From Actinomycetota bacterium (GTDB lineage: Bacteria; Actinomycetota; Actinomycetes; S36-B12), in assembly GCA_016870515.1 (NCBI GenBank), contig VGBL01000001.1, positions 62,001 through 126,000 on the forward strand: DNA of 64,000 nucleotides. The letters run 5' to 3'. Positions 46,027-54,376 of this stretch are shown piece by piece (the stretch's first letter is position 1; every line of letters starts with the position of its first letter). A model generated the notes under the pieces. The model did not search any database, was not told the origin of the DNA, and saw nothing but the letters and a program-made list of their open reading frames with translations. The translations under genes and the position numbers were made by a program.

Positions 46027-48263
46027 GGCCCCTCCACCAGCGTCAGGGCGTCGGGGGCAGCGCCCGCCGTCGAGCATTCGCGTTCGATCGCGACCAGTGA
46101 CACTACCGCCGTGTGGTATCGCGCCTCGATCGCCTCATCGGAGTAGGGGTTGCGCTGCGGCTCGGGCGTCGCGCCCTTGGCATGCCGGCCAGCATTGACG
46201 CCGAGCTGGCGATAGGCCGCGCGGTCGAGGGTCGGCGCAACGCTGTAGAGCTCGAGGTTGGCCAGCGGGGTGAGGTCGCGGCGGTGGATCAGCGCGGTGC
46301 CCTTGGCCTGGAGCCCGATGCCGATGCCCGAGCCGGCTAGACGTGCGCCCGTCAGGCCGATCAGCCCCAGGTCGATCGTGTCGTTGACGCGCACGATGCG
46401 ACCGACGCACCCCTCCTCCTCGAGCCCGGCGAGCAACTCCTCGAGGGCCTCGACAACCGTGAGCCCGCTGAGGGTGCGCCAGATCTCGCGACCCGTCGCC
46501 GGCGACACCGCGATGACGACATCGCGGGGATCGTTGCTCTGCGTGGCCGAGCCGCTGTCGCGCAGGCGATCGGTGGCGTGTATCGCCTGCTGGCCGCGCA
46601 GGTCCTCGACGGAGCGCTGCTGGCGGATGCGGTCGATCTCACGCTGGCGCTCGGCGGATGGCACGTAACCGGTGCCCGGGCCGGCGTAGTCGTTGGGATC
46701 GGTGACCAGTGACAGCACATCCATGGACTCCGTAAAGATCGCCGCGGTCTGCAAGTAGTCGCCCTCGACTCGCGCACGCAGCATCGCCAGCAGTCGCTCG
46801 GCCTCCTGCTCGTATCCGCACTCATCGAGTGCGGATATGACGTCGAGCATCGTGATGCCCGAGTCGCGGATCAGTCGCGCAGCGCTGAGCGGCACCATGA
46901 GATCCGCGCTCGGCACGTCCTTCGAGCCCGCCGCATCGATGGCCTCATCGACCCAGGCATCGGGGAAGTCGGCCAGGCCCAGCGCCGAGTAGACATCGCG
47001 CACGGCCTGCGCGGCTCGCGTCCGAAGTCGGGCGACCTCGGGCTCCTCAGCCGTGCGCAACCCGCCATCGACTCCCCAGTCGCGCTGCATCGCGAGGTAG
47101 TCGTCGATGTCCTCGGCGTTCCACTGGCTGGGGCCGAACATGTTGTCGTAGCGCTGGATCGAGCCGAACCCGCTGCAGATGAAGTCGGTGCCGGCGATGA
47201 AGATCGGGTGCGTGCGCGAGGTGCGCCGCACCTCCGACTCGCTCATGAGCGCGTCATTGCCCGTGCAGGACTCGAGGTTGCGCAGCATCACCATGAGGTT
47301 CTCTGCCATGAGGCTGCGCACGCCGCCGGGCACGGCTCCGGCCACCGACGCGGAGTCGATGCCGCCGTTCTGCACGCCCTGTGCGCCGATGGCGCGAGCC
47401 AGGGCGACGCATCGTGCCTCGAGGTAGAACATCGAGCAGCCCTCGGCACCGCCCATCAGGGCCTCGGCACCACCGCCAGAGGTGACGCGCATCTTGATGC
47501 CGCGGCTGGCATAGGCCGAGGTCAGGAAGGCCTTCGACCACGGGGTGTCGTCACCGTCGATGAAGATCTGCTCGGTGCCGTAGAGCGAGACGGTCTCGGC
47601 GTAGGAGACCAGGCCGCGCATGCCCATCTCGAGCTCGAGGGCCTCCTCGACCGAGCACTGCACGAGCAGCCCGGGCGAGCCAACCGCGGCCCCGATGCTC
47701 ACCGCGATGGCATTCGACGGCGCATCGCCCAGCACCGGCACCGTGGTCTCGACCTCGCGGAAGCCGAAAGCCGCTGCCGTGGCCGCGTCGGCCGCCAAGA
47801 GCAGCGGGTCATCGGAGCGATTGGTGACGTGGGCCTGATTGCTCGGCGTACGCCGGGCCCGGCACTTGGTCGTCGCGATGACGAGCTCTGCCGGGCGCAA
47901 CAGCGCCAGGCTGCGGGCCAACTTGGCTGGAGTCATTCCGCCGGCAAGGCGTACGACTTCGTCGCGTGACACCACCGGGTCGACAAGCATGCGCGCGAAG
48001 GCAAGATCGTCGATCGCCATGGCCTCTGGCGCAACGGCAAGGTCGAGACCGTGGTCGGCGATGAACGTGTCGAGCAGGTCGAACTCCGTGCGCGACCGCG
48101 AGTCCATCTCGGTGATCACGCCGTCAGTCACGACAAGCGACGGCTCGGGGTCGCTGGGGGAATCGAAGGCAACGAGGCCGAGTGCAGGGTCCGGGACGGC
48201 GAAGCCGTCGAGGTTGACCCGCTGAGCGTCCATGAAGCGGAAGCGCCCGATGCTTTCGGTCAT
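46023..48263 (-). CDS. Fused diol/glycerol dehydratase large + medium subunits (PduC-PduD-like)
   Basis: 746 aa from ATG 48263; large subunit GTEQIFIDGDDTPWSKAFLTSAYASRGIKMRVTSGGGAEALMG, medium subunit domain DVVIAVSPATG...EEGCVGRIVRVNDTIDLGLIGLTGARLAGSGIGIGLQAKGTALIHRRDL. Confidence 0.93.
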   Translation of the reverse strand: MTESIGRFRFMDAQRVNLDGFAVPDPALGLVAFDSPSDPEPSLVVTDGVITEMDSRSRTEFDLLDTFIADHGLDLAVAPEAMAIDDLAFARMLVDPVVSRDEVVRLAGGMTPAKLARSLALLRPAELVIATTKCRARRTPSNQAHVTNRSDDPLLLAADAATAAAFGFREVETTVPVLGDAPSNAIAVSIGAAVGSPGLLVQCSVEEALELEMGMRGLVSYAETVSLYGTEQIFIDGDDTPWSKAFLTSAYASRGIKMRVTSGGGAEALMGGAEGCSMFYLEARCVALARAIGAQGVQNGGIDSASVAGAVPGGVRSLMAENLMVMLRNLESCTGNDALMSESEVRRTSRTHPIFIAGTDFICSGFGSIQRYDNMFGPSQWNAEDIDDYLAMQRDWGVDGGLRTAEEPEVARLRTRAAQAVRDVYSALGLADFPDAWVDEAIDAAGSKDVPSADLMVPLSAARLIRDSGITMLDVISALDECGYEQEAERLLAMLRARVEGDYLQTAAIFTESMDVLSLVTDPNDYAGPGTGYVPSAERQREIDRIRQQRSVEDLRGQQAIHATDRLRDSGSATQSNDPRDVVIAVSPATGREIWRTLSGLTVVEALEELLAGLEEEGCVGRIVRVNDTIDLGLIGLTGARLAGSGIGIGLQAKGTALIHRRDLTPLANLELYSVAPTLDRAAYRQLGVNAGRHAKGATPEPQRNPYSDEAIEARYHTAVVSLVAIERECSTAGAAPDALTLVEGP

Positions 48264-48691
48264 CCACTCTCCCGCGCATAGACCTCGTGTGCCGCCTGCG
48301 CGCACGCGAGATCCTGCTCGCCGGTGCCGCCGCTCACGCCGACCCCGCCGATGACGCGATCGCCGTCCCACAGGGGAAGTCCCCCCGCGAATGCGATGTA
48401 GCGACCACGGTCGGCGGAATGCATGCCGACCAGATCGCCACCGGGGGCGACGAGGTCGGAGAGCTCGTGCGTGCCGATGCGATGGGAGACGGCCGTGTGC
48501 GCCTTGTCGGGCGCGATCACGGGCCCGGCAATCTCCGCGCCATCCATGCGCTGGAAGGCGATGAGGTGCCCACCCGCGTCGACGACCGCAACGGACACGA
48601 CGATCCCCTGCGCACCCGCCCTCTCCGTCGCTGCCGCGCACATGCGTATCGCTAGGGCGAGATCGACCTCGAACCTGCTCACGCGGGTCAT
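48260..48691 (-). CDS. GlcG/HbpS-like protein (DUF336, PduO C-terminal-domain type)
   Basis: SVAVVDAGGHLIAFQRMDGAEIAGPVIAPDKAHTA...FAGGLPLWDGDRVIGGVGVSGGTGEQDLACAQAA. Confidence 0.9.
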   Translation of the reverse strand: MTRVSRFEVDLALAIRMCAAATERAGAQGIVVSVAVVDAGGHLIAFQRMDGAEIAGPVIAPDKAHTAVSHRIGTHELSDLVAPGGDLVGMHSADRGRYIAFAGGLPLWDGDRVIGGVGVSGGTGEQDLACAQAAHEVYARESG

Positions 48692-49695
48692 GCCGATGCC
48701 GCCCTTCGCAGTCGATCGTGCATGCCCGCCATGGCGACGACGCCGGGCACGAGCGACTTGGGGATCTTGCACACGACCGTGTAGTTGGTGTCGACCACGT
48801 TGGCGATCGGCGTGAGGGACGCCTGCGACACGAACTGATAGGAATCGATGTGGCTCATGCCGGTGAGTTCGGCCAGCCAGAAGACCATCTGCTGGTGCGC
48901 GATGCGGAAGGCGTCCTCGAGCGGCCGCGCCGATCCGGTCGTCATGAGGAAGTCATCGCTCTCCAGTCTCGGCCACTCGGTCGCGTAGCCCGGCAGCACG
49001 TCGAGGATGAACGTCGTATCCATGGCGCACTCCACGGCCACCCCGCAGGTCTCGCCCTCACCCTGGCGGGCATGACCATCACCCAGGCTCATGAGCGCGC
49101 CGTCGACGTTGACCCCGAGGTAGCAGGTGACGCCCGCGCGCATCTCGGGCGTATCCATGTTGCCGCCCCACGAGCCGGGCGTTAGCGACGAGCGGGCCTC
49201 ACCCAGCGGCGGAGCCACGCCCACCGTGCCGTGCATCGGGTCAAGCGGCAGCGCGGCAGTGAACGGCGTGTCTGCGGCCATGTATCGCACGACGCCATCG
49301 TGATGATCAATCTCGTAGATCCACGTGCGCTCGAGCAGGGCGGTGTGCAGCATCGCGGTGACGGGCGTTGCGGTGAGCGCCCCGAAGAACGGCACGGTGC
49401 TGCTGACCCCCCAGGCCTCGCGCGGCTTGATGGAGACGAAGTGGACGGCCAGAGTGTCGCCCGGCACTGTGCCCTCGACATAGAAGGGACCGGACTGGGG
49501 ATTGAGCAGGCGCGGATCGCACACCTCGCTGGCCATGTCGGTGGTCGATCTCACTCGCCCGCCGAAGCAGTCCATCGTCCAGGTGCTGATCACCGTGCCC
49601 GGGCGCACGGAGGCAACGGGAGCAACACCACCGAAGGTGTAGGTGTAGGTGGTGGGGTCGGCATCGGCATCAGGCTCCCACCGCAAGCGCTCCAT
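48688..49695 (-). CDS. Acetamidase/formamidase family protein
   Basis: GGRVRSTTDMASEV...GPFYVEGTVPGDTLAVHFVSI, LGDGHARQGEGETCGVAVE. Confidence 0.9.
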   Translation of the reverse strand: MERLRWEPDADADPTTYTYTFGGVAPVASVRPGTVISTWTMDCFGGRVRSTTDMASEVCDPRLLNPQSGPFYVEGTVPGDTLAVHFVSIKPREAWGVSSTVPFFGALTATPVTAMLHTALLERTWIYEIDHHDGVVRYMAADTPFTAALPLDPMHGTVGVAPPLGEARSSLTPGSWGGNMDTPEMRAGVTCYLGVNVDGALMSLGDGHARQGEGETCGVAVECAMDTTFILDVLPGYATEWPRLESDDFLMTTGSARPLEDAFRIAHQQMVFWLAELTGMSHIDSYQFVSQASLTPIANVVDTNYTVVCKIPKSLVPGVVAMAGMHDRLRRAASA

Positions 49696-49713
49696 GGCCG
49701 GATCCTCCTCCCC

Positions 49714-49755
49714 TCAGCCGTGAGGGGTGCACCCAGGCCGGGCGCACCCCTCACG
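49714..49755 (-). promoter_or_regulatory. Candidate attenuator / Shine-Dalgarno-competing hairpins in permease-amidase intergenic region
   Basis: - strand CGTGAGGGGTGCGCCC-GGCCT-GGGTGCACCCCTCACG then GCTGAGGGGAGGAGG; CCCCTCA can pair with either TGAGGGG copy. Confidence 0.5.
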
Positions 49756-49770
49756 AGTAGTTGCGTGCGA

Positions 49771-51342
49771 TTAGACGCGCTCGTGCGCTTCCTCGAGAGT
49801 TGTACGGCCAATCTCGGCGTAGAGGTCAGGTCGCTTCGACCGCAGCCACAGGGCGTAGCCGAAGCCGATGACGAGCAGGCCGATGACGTAGACCGGCATC
49901 AGCTGGAACACCAGGCTGTCGGCAGCAAGGCCGGCGGCGAACTGTCGGTTGTTCCACAGCAGGGACAGCGCGTAGAGCATGCCGGCCGCACCGACGATCG
50001 GGCACAGCATCGTGGTGATGACGTTGCCCTTCTTGACCTTCTTCACCCAGAAATACCAGATGACGGCGACCGAGGTGATGGTCTGGACGATGAGGATCAT
50101 CGCCGTACCGATCAGCGCCAGCAGGCCGTAGACGTTGACGTAGGGGATGAGCTCGGGCACCGCTTCGCCCTCAATGTAGACGTTGGTGAAGAGCAGGAAC
50201 GCCAGGCACAGGACCAGGGTGATGACGCTCTGCACGATCGAGGCGATAGCCGGTGATCCATGCTTGGGGTTGACCGAGCCGATCGTGCGGCGTAGGAAGC
50301 CCGAGGCGGTCTCGCGGCCCAGGGCGTAGATGTAGCGAGAGGCCGCGTTGTGGAAGGCCATGGCGCAGGCGAAGGATCCGATGACGAGCAGGATCTTGTA
50401 GATCAGCACCATGACACCGCCGAGATTGGCATCGACCAGGCCCAGCCAAAGGTCGACCGGAGCGGCGCCGGCCGAGATCTCCACCGACTTGGCCGCACCG
50501 TTGCCGACCACGACCATCCACGCCATGAAGGTGTAGAAGAGGCCCAGACCTACCACGGCGACGAGCGTGGCGATGGGCACATTGCGCTTCGGGTTCTTGG
50601 ACTCCTCGCCGTAGACTGCGGTGGTCTCGAAGCCGACCCACGACCAGAAGGCGAAGAAGATACCGATAGCCGCGACACCAGCGGCGACACCCGTGCCGAA
50701 CGCGTTTTCTTGCAGGCTGACGAAGGCGTTCTGCGGGGGTACGATCTCGCCAAACATGAAGCCGTCGGGGCCGCCCTTGAAGAGCACGGTGATGCCCAGC
50801 GCCAGGAGCAGCACCACCTCGCAGATCAGGGTGATGCCGAGCACGGCGACCGCCAGGGTGATCGAGTAGTAGGTCAGCACTCCGATGACAACGATGCCGA
50901 TGATCGCGATGATCATCCAGCTGAGGTTGATGCCATAGGGCTTGAGCACGTATTCGGAGGCGAAGTAGGAGAAGCCGCCGATAAGGGAGGCCTCGAAGAT
51001 GATGTAGGCCACCGCGGCGAGGATGCCGGAGGCCATGCCCCACACCTGGCCGAGGCCGTGGGAGATGAAGCCATAGAAGGCACCTGCCGTCGTGATGTAG
51101 CGGGCCATGGCAACGTAGCCGATGGCGAAGATGGTCAGGACGATCGTGGCAAAGAGGAAGCCGGCTGACGCTCCGATGCCGTTGCCATAGCCGACCGCGA
51201 TGGGCGTGTTGAAACTCATGGCGGTGATCGGGGCGGCATTGGCCACGGCCATGAGGAGCACGCCCACGAAACCGACGGCCCCGGCTTTGAGGCGAGTCTG
51301 CTCCCTGGGGTTGACCTGCTGATCGTTGGGCGACAGGGCCAC
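49771..51342 (-). CDS. APC family amino acid/amine permease
   Basis: 12-TM APC protein (VALSPNDQQVNPREQTRLKAGAVGFVGVLLMAVANAAPITAMSFNTPIA); GTG 51342 preceded by GGAGG. Confidence 0.9.
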   Translation of the reverse strand: MALSPNDQQVNPREQTRLKAGAVGFVGVLLMAVANAAPITAMSFNTPIAVGYGNGIGASAGFLFATIVLTIFAIGYVAMARYITTAGAFYGFISHGLGQVWGMASGILAAVAYIIFEASLIGGFSYFASEYVLKPYGINLSWMIIAIIGIVVIGVLTYYSITLAVAVLGITLICEVVLLLALGITVLFKGGPDGFMFGEIVPPQNAFVSLQENAFGTGVAAGVAAIGIFFAFWSWVGFETTAVYGEESKNPKRNVPIATLVAVVGLGLFYTFMAWMVVVGNGAAKSVEISAGAAPVDLWLGLVDANLGGVMVLIYKILLVIGSFACAMAFHNAASRYIYALGRETASGFLRRTIGSVNPKHGSPAIASIVQSVITLVLCLAFLLFTNVYIEGEAVPELIPYVNVYGLLALIGTAMILIVQTITSVAVIWYFWVKKVKKGNVITTMLCPIVGAAGMLYALSLLWNNRQFAAGLAADSLVFQLMPVYVIGLLVIGFGYALWLRSKRPDLYAEIGRTTLEEAHERV

Positions 51343-51366
51343 GAAACCTCCGTGAGTACGTGCCCG

Positions 51367-51382
51367 CGTGACGCGGGTCACG
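51367..51382. promoter_or_regulatory. CRP/FNR-like palindrome upstream of permease
   Basis: CGTGACGCGGGTCACG: GTGA-N6-TCAC core. Confidence 0.45.
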
Positions 51383-51473
51383 CCACGCAGTATGGGGGTG
51401 AAAGCGGCCTGGGCAAAGGAAATTCAGCGCATTTGGGTCAGGGGTCGTGGGAAGGGGTAGCCGATTTGCCCCC

Positions 51474-51522
51474 TTTTCGGTATGGTAATGGGTATTGATT
51501 TGGTCCGGTTTTTCGGTATGCT
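51474..51522 (+). promoter_or_regulatory. Candidate BMC operon promoter with two TTTTCGGTATG direct repeats
   Basis: TTTTCGGTATG at 51474-51484 and 51510-51520; TTGATT (51495-51500) N16 TATGCT (51517-51522), GTG start codon 7 nt further. Confidence 0.5.
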
Positions 51523-51529
51523 GGTGCAT

Positions 51530-52828
51530 GTGACCGACACGGATTCCGCCGATTACGACTACGGCGTCTTCTCGTTTGCCTCCAAGGCCGAGGTCCTCGA
51601 CAAGGCCAAGGAGTACTGGAACCCGGGTAAGACCCAGTTCTGGATCGACTCGGGCGTGCCCCTCGTCATCGACCGTCGCGAGGAGTACTACCTCTGGGAC
51701 ATGTCGGGCAAACGCCTGATCGACCTGCATCTCAACGGCGGCACCTACAACCTCGGTCACCGCAATCCTGAGGTGGTCCAGGCCCTCACCGTGGCCATGC
51801 AGCACTTCGACATGGGCAACCACCACTTCCCCGCCCTCGCCCGCACGGCGCTCGCCGAGGCCCTGGTCACCTCGGCGCCGGCCGGCCTCAGCAAGGTGAT
51901 CTACGGATCCGGCGGCGGCGAGGCGATCGACATCGCCCTCAAGACGGCCCGCCACGCCACGCAAAAGCGCAAGATCGTCTCGATTGCCAAGGCCTACCAC
52001 GGCCACACCGGCCTCGCAGTCGGCACGGGGGACGACCGCTTCTCCAAGCTCTTCCTCGCCGACCAGCCCGAGGAGTTCCCTCACGTCCCCTTCAACGACC
52101 TCAACGCCATGGAGGAAGCGCTGCGGGGTCGCGATGTCGCAGCCGTGATCATGGAGACCATCCCCGCGACGTACGGCTTCCCGCTGCCCGATCCCGGCTA
52201 CCTTCACGCCGTCAAAAAACTGTGCCAGGAGTTTGACGCCCTCTATATCGCCGACGAGGTCCAGACGGGGCTCATGCGCACCGGTGAGCTTTGGGGCATC
52301 GCCAAGGAGGGCATCCAGCCCGACATCCTGGTCACCGGCAAGGGCATCTCCGGCGGCATGTATCCCATCGCCTGCGTCCTCGTGCGCGATGAGCATGCCG
52401 GCTGGCTCACCGAGGACGGCTTCGGCCACATCTCCACCTTCGGGGGCGCCGAGCTCGGCTGCATCGCCGCCATCAAGGCCCTCGAGATCTGCTCGCGGCC
52501 CGAAACGCGCTCGATGGTTCACTACATCGCCGACCGCGTGGGCACCGGACTGCGCGCCATCCAGGCCGAATACCCCGACTGGTTTGTCGGCATTCGCCAG
52601 AACGGCGTCATCCTCGGCCTGGAGTTCCACCATCCGCAGGGCGCCAAATACGTCATGCGTCAGCTCTACGAAAACGGCGTCTGGGCCATATTCTCCACGC
52701 TCGATCCGCGCGTGCTGCAGTTCAAGCCGGGCATCCTGCTCAAGCCAGAGGTCGTCGACGAGGTGCTCGATCGCACCGAGGTGGCTATTGGCCGCGCCTA
52801 CCGCGAGGCGATGGGGGGCCGGTCATGA
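51530..52828 (+). CDS. Class III PLP-dependent aminotransferase/phospholyase of the BMC operon
   Basis: DLHLNGGTYNLGHRNPEV, IYGSGGGEAIDIALKTAR, IADEVQTGLMRTG, LVTGKGISGGMYP; GTG 51530 proposed start. Confidence 0.9.
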   Translation: MTDTDSADYDYGVFSFASKAEVLDKAKEYWNPGKTQFWIDSGVPLVIDRREEYYLWDMSGKRLIDLHLNGGTYNLGHRNPEVVQALTVAMQHFDMGNHHFPALARTALAEALVTSAPAGLSKVIYGSGGGEAIDIALKTARHATQKRKIVSIAKAYHGHTGLAVGTGDDRFSKLFLADQPEEFPHVPFNDLNAMEEALRGRDVAAVIMETIPATYGFPLPDPGYLHAVKKLCQEFDALYIADEVQTGLMRTGELWGIAKEGIQPDILVTGKGISGGMYPIACVLVRDEHAGWLTEDGFGHISTFGGAELGCIAAIKALEICSRPETRSMVHYIADRVGTGLRAIQAEYPDWFVGIRQNGVILGLEFHHPQGAKYVMRQLYENGVWAIFSTLDPRVLQFKPGILLKPEVVDEVLDRTEVAIGRAYREAMGGRS

Positions 52829-54375
52829 CCGCACTCCTCGCCGACATTCCCCTCGAGCCCGCGGGGGTCCCTCGCGGTCGGGCCATGGTCGAACGCGCCC
52901 AATGGGCCTCGCTGGCCTTCGCGACGTACGACATCGAGACCGTACGTCGCATCGCGCAGGCCGCGGCCGAAGCGGGCGAGCGAGTAGCCGCCGAGCTTGG
53001 AATCGCGGCCGTCGAGGAGACCGGCTTCGGTGTCGCTGAGCACAAGAAGCTCAAGAACGTCGCCTGCTCCGTGGGCATCTGGAATACCTATCGCGATCAC
53101 GACTACGTATCGCCGGTCCTTCACCCCGACCGCGGTATCGTCGAGGTGCCGCGCCCGGCCGGTGTGGTTATCGCGCTGACTCCATCGACCAACCCCGTGG
53201 CGACTGTCTTCTTCAAGATCATGCTCGCGCTGCTGACGCGCAACGCGATCATCATCTGCCCCCACCCCTTCGCCAAGCGAGTCTGCACCGAGGCCGCGCA
53301 TGCGATGGCTGAGGCCGCTGTCGCCGCTGGCGCGCCCGACGGCTGCATCCAGGTGGTCGAGGAGCCGTCGATTCCTCTCGTCAACGCCCTGATGACCGAC
53401 GCTCGGGTCGATGTCATCGTGGCCACCGGGGGCACCGCCATGGTGCGCGCCGCCTACCGCAGCGGCAACCCCGCGATAGGGGTCGGCCCCGGCAACGTGC
53501 CAGTCATGGTCGATGCCACCGCCGACATCGCTGCCGCGGCCCACCGCATCGTGGCGAGCAAGGCCTTCGACAACTCCATCCTGTGCACCAACGAGTCGGT
53601 GCTCATCGTCGAGGAGAAGGCCGCCGCAGGTCTCGAAGCCGCACTGAGGCGCGAAGGTGCCTACGTCCTCGCCGGCGAGGAGATTGACGCCGTGAAGGGC
53701 GTGATGTTCGACGGCACCAGCTTCGACACGGCCTGGGTCGGCAAGTCGGCCAAGCAGATCGCCGAGGCCGCGGGCATCAAGGTGCCGGCCAACACGCGCA
53801 TCCTCGTCGCACCCTTCCCGCTCGTCGTGCCCGAGGAGATGCTTGCCCACGAGAAGCTCTGCCCCGTGCTCGGCATGGTCGTCGTGCCGAGTGCCGCTCG
53901 CGGCATCGATGCGGCCCGTGCCGTGCTGCGCATCAGCGGAGCCGGTCACAGCGCCGCCATCCACAGCGAGGACGCCGTGACCATCATGGCCTTCGCATCA
54001 GCCGTGCCGGTGTTACGCGTCGCCGTCAATGTCGGTAACAGCCTCGGCAGCGCCGGTATCGAGACACACCTGGCCCCGACCATGACCATCGGCACCGGGT
54101 TCTTCGGTCGCTCATCGGTGGGCGAAAACCTGGAGCCGAAGCACCTGATCAACATGACGCGGATCGCCTATCCCTCCCACGGCAGTTCAGCGATGCCCGA
54201 CTTCAGCGCTCTGCAGCCTTGGCACGAGCCCGCCGGGGCGGTTCCGCCGTATCCGATCGCCTCCAACATGGAAGGGGCCCCTTCCCTCGTGCGTGCCGAC
54301 GACCCGCAGGATGAACTCCGCGACGAGATCCGCCGCATGGTCGTCGAAGAGCTCCGAGAGATCCTGCGAGGCTGA
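52825..54375 (+). CDS. CoA-acylating aldehyde dehydrogenase, BMC-associated
   Basis: GVVIALTPSTNPVATVFFKIMLAL, GVGPGNVPVMVD, SKAFDNSILCTNESV; C-terminal helix LRDEIRRMVVEELREILRG. Confidence 0.92.
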   Translation: MTALLADIPLEPAGVPRGRAMVERAQWASLAFATYDIETVRRIAQAAAEAGERVAAELGIAAVEETGFGVAEHKKLKNVACSVGIWNTYRDHDYVSPVLHPDRGIVEVPRPAGVVIALTPSTNPVATVFFKIMLALLTRNAIIICPHPFAKRVCTEAAHAMAEAAVAAGAPDGCIQVVEEPSIPLVNALMTDARVDVIVATGGTAMVRAAYRSGNPAIGVGPGNVPVMVDATADIAAAAHRIVASKAFDNSILCTNESVLIVEEKAAAGLEAALRREGAYVLAGEEIDAVKGVMFDGTSFDTAWVGKSAKQIAEAAGIKVPANTRILVAPFPLVVPEEMLAHEKLCPVLGMVVVPSAARGIDAARAVLRISGAGHSAAIHSEDAVTIMAFASAVPVLRVAVNVGNSLGSAGIETHLAPTMTIGTGFFGRSSVGENLEPKHLINMTRIAYPSHGSSAMPDFSALQPWHEPAGAVPPYPIASNMEGAPSLVRADDPQDELRDEIRRMVVEELREILRG

Positions 54376-54376
54376 C

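Noticed and set aside
49696-51530. Cobalamin riboswitch controlling the dehydratase or BMC operon
   Set aside because: Looked for a B12-box-like GCCACTG and a long structured leader in both intergenic regions; none recognised by eye. An Infernal search would be decisive
50171-52633. 820-aa - strand ORF in the track spanning the permease and aminotransferase genes
   Set aside because: Overlaps two strongly supported genes (APC permease in another frame, aminotransferase antisense); sequence is low-complexity Arg/Gly/His-rich mirror coding typical of high-GC DNA
52798-53964. 388-aa - strand ORF opposite the aldehyde dehydrogenase
   Set aside because: Antisense shadow of a well-conserved gene; composition rich in D/G/H/R and no recognisable motif
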